Positions 35,421-45,975 of a stretch of 64,000 bases of DNA are shown piece by piece. The DNA lies in NCBI RefSeq assembly GCF_000372725.1, contig NW_005201298.1:316198-380197 (forward strand). Direction: 5' to 3'. The notes beneath the pieces were generated by a model. It made no database searches, was not told the origin of the DNA, and worked only from the letters and a program-made list of their open reading frames with translations. The stretch's first letter is position 1; each line of letters begins with the position of its first letter. The position numbers and the translations under genes are program-made. The DNA is from Emiliania huxleyi CCMP1516. Lineage: Eukaryota > Haptophyta > Isochrysidales > Noelaerhabdaceae.

Positions 35421-35930
35421 ATGGAGGTGAGGCTCGGCTGCAGGGACCCGACGCGGGCGCACGATCCGGACACCAACCCGTACCAGCGGGGCGACGGCGT
35501 CTTCGGCAACTATGCAGAGTCAGCACGCGCCGTGGTGTACGACGGCACGTGCGTCACCGCGGTGCACCATGACAGGCTGCGCCCGCTGGCGAGCGGCAAG
35601 CGCCTAGCCACCGACTACGCCGAGGCGACGAAGCGGAAGGCCAAGGCAGCGGCGTGCGACGCCAAAAACTGCGACTTTATGACGTGGGCGGCGAGCACGC
35701 GTGGCGGCATCGGGCACGAGGCGGCGACGTGGTTCAACACCAACTTCGACATCAAGGCCGCTAAGGCGTCCTCCGACAGCGAACGATGGCGGGTCAGTAG
35801 CGAGCGCAAGCGCTTCCTGCAAGTGCACTCGACCATCGTCGCGAGGCGCAACGCCGCCATCTTCGACTACAACGCGTGGCCGAAGATGGGCGGCGAGATG
35901 CCGCGGGCGCCTCGAGAGCAGTACGAGTAG
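35421..35930 (+). mobile_element. retroelement-type C-terminal domain ORF
   Basis: 169 residues. VTAVHHDRLRPLASGKRLAT, KRKAKAAACDAKNCDFMTWA, ASTRGGIGHEAATWF and a charged C-terminal helix region (HSTIVARRNAAI) match in layout the segment after reverse transcriptase in algal elements: DVTV-like strand, a Lys-rich helix (K..KY..), a DF.P-like strand, G..G.EA. Stand-alone, intact frame. Preceded by the repeat block above. By pattern only. Confidence 0.5.
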
Positions 35931-36843
35931 GGACGGGCGAGGGAGGAGGGGCGCTGACCACGGGCGACTACGAGTCGAAGGTTCGAGGACGACTACTCGC
36001 CGCCTGGGTCGTTTGGGGCGCGCGGCTCCGTCGAGGACCGGGCGCGCCCCTTACCCGGCGCGGCGTAGGTCCCACTCTGACGTATAGAGGGGAGGCACGG
36101 ACAACGGCCCGATCCATCAATTCCACTCATCTTCCGGTGCTTGGCCCCGTGCAACAGCGGTCCGGCAGGCTGCCCCCAAGGCCCCCCGGGCCGCTGCGGG
36201 TTTGGGAGTTATGCTTAGGCACAGCTTCGGCGATGGCAGCCCCTCTCTGGGGTGTTGCATAGGCGGGGAGTTTCCCCCGCTGGTCTCCTCCTTCCCATTT
36301 TTTTCTTTTCTTTTGAGAGCAGGACGCCGGGTTTGTCTTGTATGTGCATGTCGGGCCTGGGTGTGTGTGAGGGGCAGAGGAGCGGGAGCGTGCGGGGCAG
36401 AGGCCCAACGTCGGGCGGCTTGTCGGGGTCCGGATCATTCGAGGGGGGAACGAGGAGGGGAGAATGGGCGGTCGGCGTCGGGGTAGCAGGCTGCAGGGCG
36501 TACGGGGTAGCCGTCACTTTCCTGCCTCACAAGGGCGGGGCTGTCCCGGAAAGTGAGAGACGCCGGGCAGCGTGGCGCATTACTGAACCCTCCCATACGT
36601 GCTTGTGCTTCCTCCTTCGCTGTCCCATCTCCTCATCTCTTTCCCGCCTGGGCGGGGCGGTGGGCGGGCGCGCGGTGCGGCGTGGCGTGTGCGTGTGTGC
36701 GACTGCAACGAAGGACCGCTCGCAGAGGACCATTGGGTTTGTACTATTAACAACAAAGGCGCTCTCAAAAAAAGAAAAAGCGTACGGAGCGAAGAACAAA
36801 CAAAAACCGGCCGCGCAAGTCACACGGGGGGGCGACAAAGTGC
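35931..36843. other. intergenic, nothing recognised
   Basis: Contains C-rich and T-rich tracts (36296-36315, TTTTTTCTTTTCTTTT) and 36735-36765 ACTATTAACAACAAAGG, which also occurs, inverted, at 59390-59413. No exon found. Confidence 0.4.
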
Positions 36844-37371
36844 ATGCACATCCCGCCGGTCGGCAGCTACGCGGCGGTCCGCCTGCAGCGGCACGGCGCC
36901 GGGCAGCGGTTGGTCGCAGCGCTTCCGGTCGCAGCGGGCGCGGCGATCTTCCGCTTCAGCGGCCAGATCGTCGGGCGCAACACCGGCGACCGCTGTCTGC
37001 AGGTTGGTCAGCAGAGCTTCCTCACGCCAGCCAGCCAAGAGGGCGAGCCTCCGTGGGTCTTCCTCCAGCACTCGTTCCGTCCGAGTGTGCGCATCACGCA
37101 CCCTCCGCTCGCGCCTCGCGATCCCGATCCTCCGGTGCTGACCGCAACGGCGATCGAGGCGCTCCCGGCCGGCGCGCCGCTCACCTTTGACTACACGCTG
37201 CACGAGTATGTGATGCACGGCGACGGCTTTGTCTGCGAGGAGACGGGCCGGCAGGTGCGGGGCTTCCGCTTCCTCGAGCGGGCGGAGCAGGAGGCGGCGC
37301 TCCCCCGCGCCATGCGGCACATCCGAAGCCAGCACAGCCAGTTTTTGTTTGGACAGGAGAGTCGGTGCTGA
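36844..37371 (+). CDS. SET-domain-like protein
   Basis: 175 residues from ATG 36844, single exon. GAAIFRFSGQIVGRN, FLQHSFRPSVRITHPP and PAGAPLTFDYTLHEYVMHG follow the SET fold: an early 'fxG.iv' strand, an H.F.PS.R block where classic SETs have NH-x-PN, and LTFDY, the conserved tyrosine loop. The ending CEETGRQVRGFRFL corresponds to a post-SET-like piece, without the cysteine cluster. A short SET protein of this kind may be a lysine methyltransferase acting on non-histone targets; catalytic competence is uncertain because the NH motif is changed. C terminus at 37371. Confidence 0.65.
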   Translation: MHIPPVGSYAAVRLQRHGAGQRLVAALPVAAGAAIFRFSGQIVGRNTGDRCLQVGQQSFLTPASQEGEPPWVFLQHSFRPSVRITHPPLAPRDPDPPVLTATAIEALPAGAPLTFDYTLHEYVMHGDGFVCEETGRQVRGFRFLERAEQEAALPRAMRHIRSQHSQFLFGQESRC

Positions 37372-38276
37372 CACCCGCCCGACGCGTGTGCCTTTTCGTT
37401 GTGCCAAAAAGCCTTGTGCGTTTGTCGGGTGTCGCGCTTGAACACCATGACCTTTGTGCACACCGTGTAAAAGAGGGCGTGCGGCGCGGAGATAGCGCGT
37501 AAGCGGGGACGCCCTACGTGGCTGGGTTCACAGCGGTAGGAAAATTGGGGGACCAACTCACGTGAGCTCTGTGTCTTGTTTGCCAACAACATACCAACTC
37601 ACGGTCGCGGCCTTCCGACTCGCGCCTCCGCCTCACTGGCACTGTAGCCCTTGCCGGTGCGCGTGCTCAGTTGAAGTTCCGGAGTAAAAATTCGAATGCG
37701 TTCTCTCCCGGTGACCAAAAAATGTCCACCTCAGAGGCACCTCCGGAGGCAGGCCGCCGCACGCCGGCGACACAGCTCCAGCTGTCGAACTGACCCGCAG
37801 GTCCTCTCAGAGCGGGAACTGTGACGAAAAGTGACTGAAGCGGTTGTCAGGAACCATCATACGGATCACATGGTGGCTCTCTCATGACGGGAGACCGCCC
37901 GACCACTCCTGGGTGGCACTGCCACCGGTGTCGCTCGACGTCCTGTCGACAGCGTGCCGACAGCGACACAGACCATGTGGGACGCGTCGAGTGTCGACCT
38001 CTACTGCTTACCCAGCCTTCGAGTTTATCCTGGCTGTGGTCCCACACCCACTGGTGTCCATCTCAGAGACCGCAGGAGGTCATGAGGGTCGATGGGAGTG
38101 CCAACCCCACAATGCCTAAAAACCTAATGCCTAAACCCCCCCTATACAGTAGGAGCCGCCGCAGATACGGCCCGCGAGCCGCAGCGCGTCCAGCGAGACC
38201 GTAACGCGCACACGCCGTACCCCGCTCCACACTACCTTCAGGTCGTCGATGTGCTTTTGACGAGGTCGAGGTCCAC
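37372..38276. other. intergenic, nothing recognised
   Basis: 37560-37600 carries the inverted GGTATGTTGTTGGCAA repeat (see 17976). Otherwise without exon or repeat that I recognise. Confidence 0.4.
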
Positions 38277-38343
38277 GCGAGAGAGATTTTTAGCAATACC
38301 AAACAACTCTAACACTCACACGTAATTTGGGGCCTGGAGCCCT
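38277..38343 (-). repeat. 65-nt repeat, also at 61105-61180 and 61251-61320
   Basis: GGGCCTGGAGCCC end, ACACTCACACGT, then CCAAACAACTCTAACA and a CT-rich edge. Minus here, plus at 61 kb. Confidence 0.75.
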
Positions 38344-38379
38344 TTTTTTGTGTTTTCCACGCGAGGAGGACAACACTTT

Positions 38380-38785
38380 TTGCACTTTGAATGCCGCGTG
38401 GGGCTCCTGCCCGTGTCCGGGTGTGGAGATGCGAGGGTCGCCCCCCCTTGCCCCACCACTTTGTGTGTGTGGAAAAAATTACCTTACCTACCTTACCTTA
38501 CTTTTTTGTCATTATACGGCTTTAGAGAGGTTTCGCGCTCGTGATCGTTGATGAAAACACAGGAACACGAGCGAGCGTGTGCCCTGAAGGGCGGAGAGAG
38601 AGAGACCATTCTACGCGTTACCGTACCCTACCTCACTCCTCAGGTCGTAGTTCTCGTAGCCTAGCTGCACTTTGAATGCCGTGGGGCTCCTGTCGTCAGA
38701 CGTGGAGACGCGAGGGTTGCCCCCCCTTGCCCCACCACCTCGTGTGTGTGGAGAAGTTTACCTTACCTTACCTTACCTTACTCTA
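38380..38785 (+). repeat. two head-to-tail SINE-like units with (TTACC)n tails
   Basis: 38380-38502 and about 38665-38785 are related: TGCACTTTGAATGCCG, GGGGCTCCTG, GAGGGT(C/T)GCCCCCCCTTG, CCCCACCAC, GTGTGTGTGG, then TTACC repeats. Further copies: 1136-1187 and 21101-21163 (minus). The constant body and variable pentamer tail fit a non-LTR retroelement or SINE. Confidence 0.75.
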
Positions 38786-38913
38786 AGCGTATGCTGAACG
38801 TGTACCGCGGAGCTCCACGCTCCACACCGCGATGGGAGCGGCCCCCGCGCGCGGTTGGCGAGACACACGCACAACTGCGCCAGGCATTCACGCCAAGCTG
38901 AACGATTCAACGA

Positions 38914-40550
38914 GAGTAATGGAAATCTCTGCGCAAGACCAGTAGATCGTTGGGGTAGAGATAGTAGATTAAGACTGGAGATCCTAGCGGATCTCTCACA
39001 CGGACACGCCCAAGTCTCGCCAGTAGATCCGTCCTGTCCGGTTCCCCATTCAAGACTAAAGATCGAAGATTGAGATTGTGGATTGCAGATCGCTCTGAGC
39101 AGCAACAGGGCCAAAATGTGGAGATAGGAGATGGAGAATGCAGATTGTAGATCCTAGCGCCCAGCCATCCGCCCCAGATGTGAGATCGAAGATTGAAAAT
39201 GGAGGTCGTAGATTGCTGCCGGCGGCGACAGTGGCCAAGTAGAAGATTGGAGATTGGAGATGAGAGATGGTCAGTGTGAATGAATCCAAATTGCATCTCC
39301 TTGAAGGTTTGAGCCCCCCTCCTCCCCCGGGCCCCCGAATCGAGATTGGAGATTGGAGATTGGAGATTGAGATCGGAGATCTGATCCGGCCTAAGATGAC
39401 GACGTTGGAGATTGGAGATTGAAGATGGAGATCGGAGATCTGACTGGATCCCCGGCCTAAGATGACGACGCTGTGGATTAGAGAATATTGGAGATGGGGA
39501 GATCGGAGCCCACCCACCCCCTAGAGCCTAGTGGTGTTGATATATGTTTTATAGATTTTTGTTTTTTCCTGTGGTCTGTGCGCGGACGGCCCGGGGAGCC
39601 TGCGGCGCCATTTTAATCTGCGCTCCTCTTTATGGCCTGCGGCGCCTGGCTTGAGCTTGGAAGTGTAAACGAGTCCGCCAGGGCGGTCTGCAAACGGAGC
39701 GCGCTGCGCGCGCGGTCTATGTACGCGGTCTATGTCGACGAGCCTATTTGCCGAGTTGGCAGCGTGAACCATGATACCGCCCCCAGTTTGGAGTAGACCG
39801 CGCGCGCCGCGCAGCGCGCTTCGTGTTTGCAGACCGCCCTGGCGGACTCGTTTACACTTCCAAGCTCAAGCCAGGCGCCGCAGGCCATAAAGAGGAGCGC
39901 AGATTAAAATGGCGCCGCAGGCTCCCCGGGCCGTCCGCGCACAGACCTTTATCTAAAAACAAAACAAGAAAATCGATGAGACACCACTAGGGGCTGGAGG
40001 GCTCCGATCTCCATCTCTCCAGTACTCTCCAATCTCCAGCGTCGCTATATCTTAGGCCGGATCCAGTCAGATCTCCGATCTCCATCTTCAATCTCCAATC
40101 TCCAACGTCGTCATCTTAGGCCGGATTCAGTCAGATCTCCGATCTCCATCTCCAATCTCCAATCTCCACTGTCGATTCGGGGGCCCGGGGGAGGAGGGGG
40201 GCTCAAACCTTCAAGGAGATGCGCTATGGACTCATTCACAATGCAAAAGGATCTCCACCCTCTTTTCGCGCCATTTTGCAATCTCCAGTCGGCCCACACG
40301 ATCTCTAGGCGCCTTTGGCGCGAAGTCAGAATCTCCACCTCTGTCGCAAGATCTCAAGCGACTGCACGCACCAAACGCGAGATCTCAGACTCCTCTCGAG
40401 CATCTACACCGGAGAAGATTTGCCTCCACCAGTTCTTCAATCTACTGCAGCTCTTGGCAGGAGATTTGCCACTTAAGAGATCTCTAAAAGGCATCTACGA
40501 TCTACAGTCCAAGGATCTTCCGATGTTGCGCAGAGATTTCCATGTATGTT
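38914..40550. mobile_element. 1.64-kb foldback element made of GGAGATT repeats, 8-nt target duplication
   Basis: TTCAACGA flanks it at 38906-38913 and 40551-40558. ATGGAAATCTCTGCGCAA (38919-38936) is the exact complement of 40528-40545. Arms of about 420 nt (39300-39720 and 39794-40222) are closely complementary, around a 73-nt centre. (GGAGATT)n and AGATC units fill the arms; outer parts are more diverged. No ORF of note. The next gene starts 370 bases on. Confidence 0.85.
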
Positions 40551-40920
40551 CAACGATGCCGCACATGCACAATGAACAACCACAAAGAGACGCAAACGGC
40601 GGAGACCGCGGAGAGCGCCGCACACCCCCCGGGCACGACGCGGCGACGCGCTGCGCAAGCTGATACTGGGACCTGTGTGTACCAAAGTGAGTGCCATGAC
40701 GGAAGTCCGAGCGTGTCCAAGACGTCGGGGAGAGACTGGGGCAGGACTGACAGGCCCGTGAAGCCGCTCACGCCAAGCAGAGCTTCTCGATCCCGCCGGT
40801 GGTCGGCTCGGCATGTCGCCTCGCCTGCTGCATGGCTCGTAGGAAAGGCGCGGTGCCGCCGCCGTCGATTTCGAGCGAGTCGCGGAGCAGCGAAGGCCCT
40901 CTCCCCAAGGGGCCCGCGGC

Positions 40921-43900
40921 CTAGGGCTCCCTGCCGGCGGCGCCACCCCGGGCTCCGAGGAGAGAGGGCGGCGGCACGTGCGCGCGCAGGAGGGCGTCGG
41001 CGGGGGCGATTGCTTCGGCGGCGAGCGACTCGAGCTCGCTCCGCTGGTCGGAGGCGAGGTGGGAGAGCAGGGCGGAGTGGCGCGCCCCCGGCTCGCTGCT
41101 CGCCGCGAGGAGCGAGTCGAGCAGCGAGAGGACCGCCGAGTTTGCGAGCGAGTCGCGCACGCCGCCCCCTCCGCCGCGGTCCGCAGCGACGAGGCAGACG
41201 AGCCGCCCGACCAGCGGAGCGACGCCTAACACGCCGACCTCACGTGACCCTTCCTGGAACCGTCTCCGGCCCGCCCTGGCGGAGGAGCGGGCCGCCGTCG
41301 GCGTGGGCCGCCTCCGCAGCCTCGGCGAGCAGCACGCGCACGAAGCGAGCGACCGAGCAGCGCAGCACGCGGCCCGGCTGCTCGAGCAGACCGCTCAGCG
41401 ACCGCCACAGCTGCGGCGAGGTGGCGACGAAGAGGCCTCGCTCGCCGTGCGCGCCGAGGAGGGACGCGAGCAGCTCGAGGAGGACCTAACACCCTCGGGT
41501 CATCTCGGGTGATCTCGAGTGATCTCGGAGCGGGGGGGGAGCAGCTCGAGGAGGACCGGCGCCGCCGCCGCGGCGGGGAGAGGCGAGTGCGGCAGCTGCG
41601 CGGCCTCGGGGGCTGGGCCGGCACGAGCGAGGTGGCCGAGGTGGAGGATCAGGGAGGAGACGCAGCCGCCGGGCGCGTACGCCGCGGCGAGGAAGGGCGC
41701 CTGTGTGGCCAGTGCTGACTCAGTCAGCAACGGCTTTGGTGGCGCGCCTGCGGGGCGAGCCCTCGCACCTCGGCCTCCTCCATCGAGGAGGGGTCGAGGA
41801 GGGCGCCGAGCAGCTCTGCGGGCAGAGACAAGGGCGAGCTCAAGGGCGTGGGCAAAGGGTGGGTGGGTGGGTGGGTGGGTGGGGGGGAGGGGGGGGGGGG
41901 GGGCGCACCTGCGGCCTGGCGCGCCACGCCCTCGTCGGCGGTGTCGCACAGGCGAGCAGCGAGCAGCTGGGAGGTGGAGGCCGCAGCGGCGGGAGGTGGA
42001 GGGGCCGCGGTGCCGCCGGACGCGTCGGGGAGGTGCGACGCGTCGGCCTGCGATGCTGCGGCTGCCTGCTCGGGGGCGGGTGGCAGCCCAGCCTCCGGCG
42101 GCCCCGCCTTCAGCTGCGCGACCTCGTCGCTCCGGAGGAGGGACGGGTCGTGGCTGCAGACCGCCGACAAGACGTCGCAGCAGCGCACATGCGCGCCGGC
42201 GGGGGCGGATGCCGCGCCGAGCGTGGATCGTGCGGCGGCGAGGAGGCCGAGCGAGGTGAGGCGGCGGTAGACGCGGGCCCGCTCGATCGGGTGGAGCCTA
42301 CGGCGGCAAGGGGGGCTCGGCCCGTGCGGTCGGAGAGAGGCGAAGGCGCGTCGCAAGTCGAATCGCACCCGGAGGCGAGCGCAGTCAGCTCGCGGACCAA
42401 GGACCTGCGGCCGAGGGGAGGCGAGAGGATGGGGAGAGGAGAGCGGTGCCGGCTCGCGCAGCAGGGGGCCAGAGCAGCGCCTCCTGTACCACGGCTACCT
42501 CTCGGCTACCTCTCGGCTACCTCTCGGCTACCTCTCGGCTACCTCTCGGCTACATCTCGGCTACATCTCGGGACCAGAGCTGGAGCAGCGCCGCGCCGTC
42601 GCCGCCGCGCGCGTGGTGGCGGAGGCTGGAGAGGAGGGCGGAGAGGAAGGGCTCGTCCTAACCTCGGGCAATCTCGGCTAACCTCCGTGTCCGGCCTCGG
42701 GGGCAGGGCGGGGAGAGGACGCGGCTCGTCCTGCTGCAGCTTTGCCACGACTGCATGGGCGTTGCCCTGCGCGGCTGCGCTCACTACGTCGGCGACGCCT
42801 GCGCGGGGAGGGGGTCGCGGCGTCCGCCACTGCGGGCGAGGGGCGAGGGCAGCGGCGGGGCAGGCGCGGCGCCGTGCTCTGCGAGTCTGGGCAGGAGCGG
42901 CAGGACCTGCGAGGAGGGGCGGGGCGGGTGGCGGTGTGGCGTCGCTCGCTCTGTGGCGACGCGAGGCGGCGGGGCACCGAGTCTTGCAGCAGCTGCATCC
43001 GGCGCAGGGCCTGCACGAGCGCGAGCCCCTCCTCGTCCTCCCACGCCAGCGGGCAGGGCGGCCAGGCGGGCGAGGCGAGGCGGGCGCGGAAGGCGGTGTT
43101 CGCGGCGTCTGTCTCCACGTGTAGCAGCGCGCGCGTTTCGTGCTCCAGCGCGCCAAAGACAAAGGACGCGCCGTCGTCCTTCATGAGCCGCCGCAGCGCA
43201 GGCGCCTGTTTGCAGCCCGCAGCCGTGAGGCGACGCCGCCGGCAGCTGCGCCACGAGCCGCCGCGGGCGCGCGTCTGCGAGCGCGAGGAGAAGGGAGGCC
43301 ACGCGGCCGAAGGCGGCGGGCGGTTCGCCGCTGGACGCCTCCGCGGCGGCGAAGGCGGAGGCGATCGAGGCGATGTAGTCGTCCGCCTCGCCGCCCGCCG
43401 ACTCGGCCACGATGCCCAGAGCGGAGAGCAGCGAGCCGCCGGGCGGCTCCTCGGGGGGCGAGTAGTTGTCCGAGTAGAGCAGCGAGCCGAGGAGCCGCTC
43501 GAGCTCGCAGAGCCCGCCCTCGCTTGCGGGGTCGGGCAGCGGCGCGGGAACCGCGGCGCCGCTGGCCGAGCCCGCCGCCGTCGTCACCACCCCAGCCGCC
43601 GCCTGCAGCATCACGATGTCCTCCCACACGCCAGAGGCCTCTTCGGCGGTGTCGAAGTGCATCGCCCACTCGTCGCCGTCGATCGGGAGCGCGTGCAGCA
43701 CGGTGTCCACCGGCAGGGAAAATCGGATGGCGGCGTCGGGGAGCGTCACAGCAGCGAGCGACGACGCGTGACAGTCCGCAGGAGAGGAGAGCGGCGGGGC
43801 GACGACAAGCCTCTGTTGGCGCTCATCAACCTGCTGCCACATGACGCGGCCGGTGCCACGCACGCTCCACCCGGTGCCGCTCGTGTTGACCAGCACCTCG

Positions 43901-43941
43901 GCCTGCGTGAAGAAGGGCGCGTCCGCGGGATCGGCGAGCAT
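40921..43941 (-). CDS. PPP4R3: PP4 regulatory subunit 3 (SMEK/PPP4R3)
   Basis: Starts MLADPADAPFFTQAEVLV at 43941. RanBP1/PH-like domain: GTGWSVRGTGRVMWQQVD, LHALPIDGDEWAMHFDTAEE and ASGVWEDIVML. Then the DUF625 and armadillo region over several exons: PDPASEGGLCELERLLGSL; MKDDGASFVFGALEHE; EGLALVQALRRMQLLQDSV; ADVVSAAAQGNAHAVVAKLQ|QDEPFLSALLSSL; ERARVYRRLTSLGLLAA; CDVLSAVCSHDPSLLR; ELLGALLDPSSM; LANSAVLSLLDSLLA. Each has its counterpart in SMEK in the same order. Stop at 40921. The protein directs protein phosphatase 4 to targets and binds FxxP motifs. It has at least eight introns, several GC-AG or GA-AG; three carry 10-11 nt arrays with exon copies. Strong identification. Confidence 0.85.
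41468..41557 (-). repeat. array intron flanked by perfect 19-nt exon copies (PPP4R3)
   Basis: 41468-41486 and 41539-41557 identical, 71 nt apart, bracketing (CTCGGGTGAT) 10-nt units. CCG|GTCCTCCTCG...GTGTTAG|GTCCTCCTCG is a GT-AG intron of 71 nt that starts with the copy; splicing gives PVLLELLASLLG in frame. Confidence 0.85.
42405..42574 (-). repeat. array intron in PPP4R3, (GTAGCCGAGAG)n
   Basis: 42486-42565 holds six or seven 11-nt units, each containing GT and AG. The GT-AG intron CTCTG|GTCCC...CCGCAG|GTCC joins LLQLW to SLVRELTALASG. A second partial exon copy (GGCGCTGCTC..TGG) lies beyond the array. Confidence 0.75.
42658..42730 (-). repeat. GA-AG intron flanked by exon copies (PPP4R3)
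   Basis: CTGCAGCAG|GACGAGCC...GAGGTTAG|GACGAGCC, 73 nt. Intron start and exon start share about 23 nt with a few changes. Splicing gives VAKLQQDEPFLSALL, aligned with VSMLQEDEKFL of SMEK; GT and GC donors nearby break the frame. Confidence 0.8.
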
Positions 43942-44326
43942 CCGGCCGGAAGCGCGCTGGCTTGTGGAAGCAGGCCGGACTGCGACCAGAGGAAACGCCC
44001 GGGCGTGGGAGAAAAAGAATTCGGTAAGCCTCTCACACGCATGGGGGTTTTTCTTTTTCTCTACCCCACAGTTCTGGGGTAGAGCCGTGGCGTCGAGCGC
44101 CCGCGGCCACTCCTTAACTTATACACGGCCACTCCTTTCTCAAGCTCTGGCTCTGGCGACGGCCGCATCGTACCGAGGCCACACCCTTGTCTCCGAACCG
44201 TCGGCGAACTTTCGCCCGCCGAGAACCGCCGCGCTTCGTTCAATAACGATGAAACGAAGCGCCATAATCAACACAAAATAAGCGTCGGGCGGGAGCACCG
44301 ACAGCCCGCGGGGCGAGATCTGTTTT
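43942..44326. promoter_or_regulatory. bidirectional promoter region
   Basis: 385 bases between the divergent starts of PPP4R3 (43941) and the cathepsin gene (44327). No TATA box; 44040-44060 is T-rich. Confidence 0.45.
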
Positions 44327-45553
44327 ATGTTCGTCGTCGCTACGCTCTCGGCCTCGCGCCAGGGCCACGCGTCGAGCCACGCGCGGCGGCCCGCGGAGCT
44401 GCTCTCTCTCGTGCGCAGCCCGCTCCCCGAGTACCACATCGAGGAGCACTACCTCCCCGCGCAGCACGATTGGCGCGACGTGGGTGGCAAGAGCTACGTG
44501 ACCGCCGATGTGAACCAGCACATACCCGAGTACTGCGGCTCGTGCTGGGTCCACGGGACGGTGGCCGCGCTCAACGACCGCGTCAAGGTGATGCGGGGCG
44601 GCGCCTTCCCCGACGTGATGCTCTCACGCCAGGCGCTGATCAACTGCATCCCCGACGACTCTCGCAACAAGTCCAAGCCGCCGCCCGGCTGCAACGGGGG
44701 CGACGCGTGGATGGTGCACTCATACCTCACCAACAGCACGGTGGGCGACGAGACGTGCCAGCCGTACGAGGCGCGCAACGGCGTGTGCAACCTCGCGGGG
44801 GTGTGCCGCAACTGCGCGTCCGACAAGAAGGAGGGCTGCTGGGGAGTGCCTTCCTTCACCGGGTTCGGCGTGTCCGAGTACGGCACGGTGTCGGGCGAGA
44901 AGGCCATGATGAAGGAGATCCTCGCCCGTGGGCCCATCGTCTGCGGCGTCGTCTCCGACGGCCCCTTCCTCCACAACTACAGCCAGAATGCGGGCAAGCA
45001 CGAGGGCGTCTACATTGACCGGTCGAAGCACACGCCCGACGACATCGACCACGACGTGTCGGTCACCGGCTGGGGCGTCACCCGCAGCGGCGTCAAGTAC
45101 TGGATCATCCGCAACTCCTGGGGCACGTACTGGGGCGAGGGCGGCTGGTTCCGCCTCGAGCGCGGCATCAACTCGCTGATGATTGAGGAGCAGTGCGACT
45201 GGGCGGTCCCGAGCTTTGGCCAGCTCGAGGAGCGCCTCGACGGCCCTCGGGGCCTGCTGGGCGACTACAATGACGGGCTGCGCGCGACGAGCATGGACGC
45301 GTCGCAGCGGCCGACCCGCACCTGGCCGATTGGCTGGGCCGGCCTCAGCCTCCTGCAGAGCGAGCAGCCGTCGCTCTTCCAAGCGCCGCCCGCCGCGCCC
45401 GCCACCTCGAGGGTGCAGCTCCTCGCCGCCGGCGCCGCGGGCTTCGCGGTGGCCGTGGCCGCGATGCTCGCGGCGGGCGGCCACAAGTTCTGGGTGGTTC
45501 GGCGCCCGGTCAAGGAGGAGGAGGCGCTCACCACTCCGTATGCCGCGCATTGA
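44327..45553 (+). CDS. cathepsin X/Z-like cysteine protease with C-terminal membrane anchor
   Basis: 408 residues, one exon. Short leader/propeptide, then the C1A protease. NQHIPEYCGSCWVHGTVAAL holds the oxyanion Gln and the active Cys in the cathepsin X arrangement 'HIP.YCGSCW.HG' (Val replaces Ala after W). SGQ-like LSRQALINC, CNGGDAWMVHSYL, DHDVSVTGWGV (His) and IIRNSWGTYWGEGGW (Asn) complete the site. Cathepsin X is a carboxypeptidase with a short propeptide and 'HIP' mini-loop, as seen here. Unlike animal forms, a ~70-residue tail ends with a helix (LLAAGAAGFAVAVAAMLAAG) and a basic cytosolic end, so the enzyme is probably membrane-anchored in an endolysosomal or vacuolar compartment. 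Start Met at 44327 gives FVVATLSAS as a possible weak signal. Confidence 0.88.
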   Translation: MFVVATLSASRQGHASSHARRPAELLSLVRSPLPEYHIEEHYLPAQHDWRDVGGKSYVTADVNQHIPEYCGSCWVHGTVAALNDRVKVMRGGAFPDVMLSRQALINCIPDDSRNKSKPPPGCNGGDAWMVHSYLTNSTVGDETCQPYEARNGVCNLAGVCRNCASDKKEGCWGVPSFTGFGVSEYGTVSGEKAMMKEILARGPIVCGVVSDGPFLHNYSQNAGKHEGVYIDRSKHTPDDIDHDVSVTGWGVTRSGVKYWIIRNSWGTYWGEGGWFRLERGINSLMIEEQCDWAVPSFGQLEERLDGPRGLLGDYNDGLRATSMDASQRPTRTWPIGWAGLSLLQSEQPSLFQAPPAAPATSRVQLLAAGAAGFAVAVAAMLAAGGHKFWVVRRPVKEEEALTTPYAAH

Positions 45554-45975
45554 TCGCAACGCGCGCTTCCACCGGCGCTTCTTTTCTCGACCGGAGGGAC
45601 ACACGGCCGGGTGACACGCAACTACTCGATCGCGGATTGACCCCGGCAGCGCGGGCCAGGAGCCACGCGCGCACCCATGCAGGGGGGTGCGGGGTCTCTC
45701 TCACTCTCTCATCCAGAGCGCGACCGTCGCGCGCGTGCGGGCGCGGCACCAGCTGCACCAGCGACGCACTCCGCCGTATTGTTTTACGTATCGAGAAAAG
45801 AATTTTACCACCGAAAGTGGTCGCACAGGCACGAAAAAAAGCTCTTAAAAAGAAAAAAACCAGCTGAAGTTCGATCGCCAATCGCGGCCACCATCCTCGG
45901 TGCCACCGCTGCTTCTGCTGCCCGCGATCGTCCTGGTTTCTATCGCGTCCGTCAACTTCTTTTGACTCGCCTCTG
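45554..45975. other. intergenic between tandem plus-strand genes
   Basis: Holds the 3' end of the cathepsin gene and the 5' region of the RhoGEF gene. 45830-45865 is A-rich (AAAAAAAGC, AAAAAGAAAAAAAC). Nothing else seen. Confidence 0.45.

Noticed and set aside
38461-38502. Telomere-like TTACC repeats
   Set aside because: Runs are short, inside dispersed units with a constant body, and not at an end.
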